DNA of 34,222 nt from Methylotenera oryzisoli. GTDB lineage: Bacteria > Pseudomonadota > Gammaproteobacteria > Burkholderiales > Methylophilaceae. Positions 33,393-34,222 of this stretch are shown one piece after another; the stretch's first letter is position 1, and every line of letters begins with the position of its first letter. The notes under the pieces were generated by a model. It saw only the letters and a list, made by a program, of their open reading frames with translations. It was not told the DNA's origin and did not search any database. The position numbers were made by a program, and so were the translations under genes. The DNA lies in the NCBI GenBank assembly GCA_945872425.1, contig CAMBZE010000012.1:1-34222 (forward strand), written 5' to 3'.

Positions 33393-34222
33393 ATGCGTTT
33401 AGTTGTTCAAGGCCCGGCCATTACTGTTTCACATTTGGCTCACATTCATCAGCTATGTAATACCAGTGTTCAATTTGTGCAAATTGCACAACACGCTTAT
33501 TACCTGGCCAACCAAACTTTGGTGCCAACCGTACGACAGTTTTGTGCCGAACAACAGATTGATTGCGCTTACGTACCGGATAATCAGCATATTGAAAACT
33601 TTGGCCTTTGCGTCATGGATATGGACTCCACACTAATCAGCATAGAATGCATTGATGAAATCGCTGACATGGCAGATATTAAGCCGCAAGTCGCAGCCAT
33701 TACCGAGCGTGCCATGCTGGGTGAATTAGATTTTGCACAAAGTTTACGCGAGCGCGTAGCCTTGCTAAAAGGTCTGCAAGAGTCCGACCTCATGCGCGTA
33801 CTTAACGAGCGACTAAAACTCAACCCCGGCGCCAAAGAGTGGGTAGCCGCCTGCAAAAAAAATAACATCACAACGCTTCTGGTCTCTGGTGGCTTTAATT
33901 TCTTTGCCGACCGCGTCAAAGCAATGCTGGGTTTGGATTATGCGGTTGCTAACAGCCTGGAAATTATTGATGGCAAACTTACCGGCTACATTCTGGGCAA
34001 TATCGTTGATGCCCAAACCAAAGCGAATGAGCTCACTCAATTGCGCGACCGTTTAGGGCTGACAACAGCGCAAACCATTGCCATTGGCGATGGCGCGAAC
34101 GATTTGAAAATGATGTCTGCGGCAGGCATTGGCATTGCTTACCATGCGAAACCTGTGGTGCAAGCTCAGGCCACCTATGCACTGAACCATGTGGGGCTAG
34201 ATGGCGCAATCAACCTATTAAC
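33393..34222 (+). CDS. serB: Phosphoserine phosphatase, 3' end missing
   Basis: The first 276 codons are present; the gene runs off the window. SerB is an HAD-family phosphatase completing serine synthesis. The nucleophile and acid are D76 and D78 in CVMDMDSTLI. HAD motif II is LLVSGGFNFFADRV and motif IV is IAIGDGANDLKMM. The N-terminal 70 residues are the short regulatory or linker domain found in many SerB proteins. With E. coli SerB at 322 residues, the visible part is about to end, so only a few residues are likely lost. A TATAAT lies just upstream. It is divergent from sucC. Confidence 0.93.
   Translation, partial: MRLVVQGPAITVSHLAHIHQLCNTSVQFVQIAQHAYYLANQTLVPTVRQFCAEQQIDCAYVPDNQHIENFGLCVMDMDSTLISIECIDEIADMADIKPQVAAITERAMLGELDFAQSLRERVALLKGLQESDLMRVLNERLKLNPGAKEWVAACKKNNITTLLVSGGFNFFADRVKAMLGLDYAVANSLEIIDGKLTGYILGNIVDAQTKANELTQLRDRLGLTTAQTIAIGDGANDLKMMSAAGIGIAYHAKPVVQAQATYALNHVGLDGAINLL

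Overview
The window looks like a chromosomal housekeeping segment of a Gram-negative betaproteobacterium. The G+C content appears moderate (mid-40s by eye), and protein sequences and gene order (rnm-yciO-site-2 protease-trpS-scpA-scpB-rluB; dapD-ArsC/Spx-like-dapE-prmB; sucC-sucD...nadE-glnB) fit the Methylophilaceae (Methylotenera/Methylophilus type). That family assignment is inference from resemblance; no methylotrophy gene lies in the window. I see no tRNA, rRNA, CRISPR array, insertion sequence or prophage, and no gene-free stretch above 300 bases. The largest gaps are about 211 nt before dapD and 205 nt before yciB.

Layout. 1-3.5 kb: the 5' end of a radical SAM gene, an Fnr regulator with a complete iron-sulfur cysteine set, divergent hemN (anaerobic haem synthesis), and ompW. 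FNR boxes sit in the fnr/hemN spacer and at the ompW promoter, so this block reads as a small oxygen-response unit. 3.5-9.8 kb, minus strand: dsbB, cysM, a compact ydbH-ynbE-ydbL set (inner-to-outer-membrane lipid bridge family), a PolB-type exonuclease and rlmD. 9.8-13 kb, plus strand: xseA and kup. 13.2-17.7 kb, plus strand: dapD, an ArsC/Spx-like gene, dapE, prmB and a second uncharacterised SAM methyltransferase. A 68-bp palindrome made of six 9-bp CACAGAG units lies between dapE and prmB.

17.7-23.7 kb, minus strand: rnm, yciO, an M50 protease, trpS, scpA, scpB, rluB, covering RNA metabolism, tRNA charging, chromosome condensation and rRNA modification. 23.9-25.8 kb, plus strand: a tightly packed yciB-yciI-bolA-parvulin operon with two TAATG stop-start overlaps and a terminator. 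25.9-28 kb: Fur-box-preceded feoA-feoB for ferrous iron uptake. 28.1-33.3 kb, minus strand: sucC-sucD, a periplasmic nine-repeat ankyrin protein, nadE and glnB. 33.4 kb to the end: serB, cut by the window edge.

No plainly new multi-gene system stands out. The best leads are the short YdbH variant with a cleavable-looking signal, the orphan methyltransferase beside PrmB, the exported ankyrin protein inside a central-metabolism gene row, the nearly ideal class II FNR promoter of ompW, and the CACAGAG palindrome.
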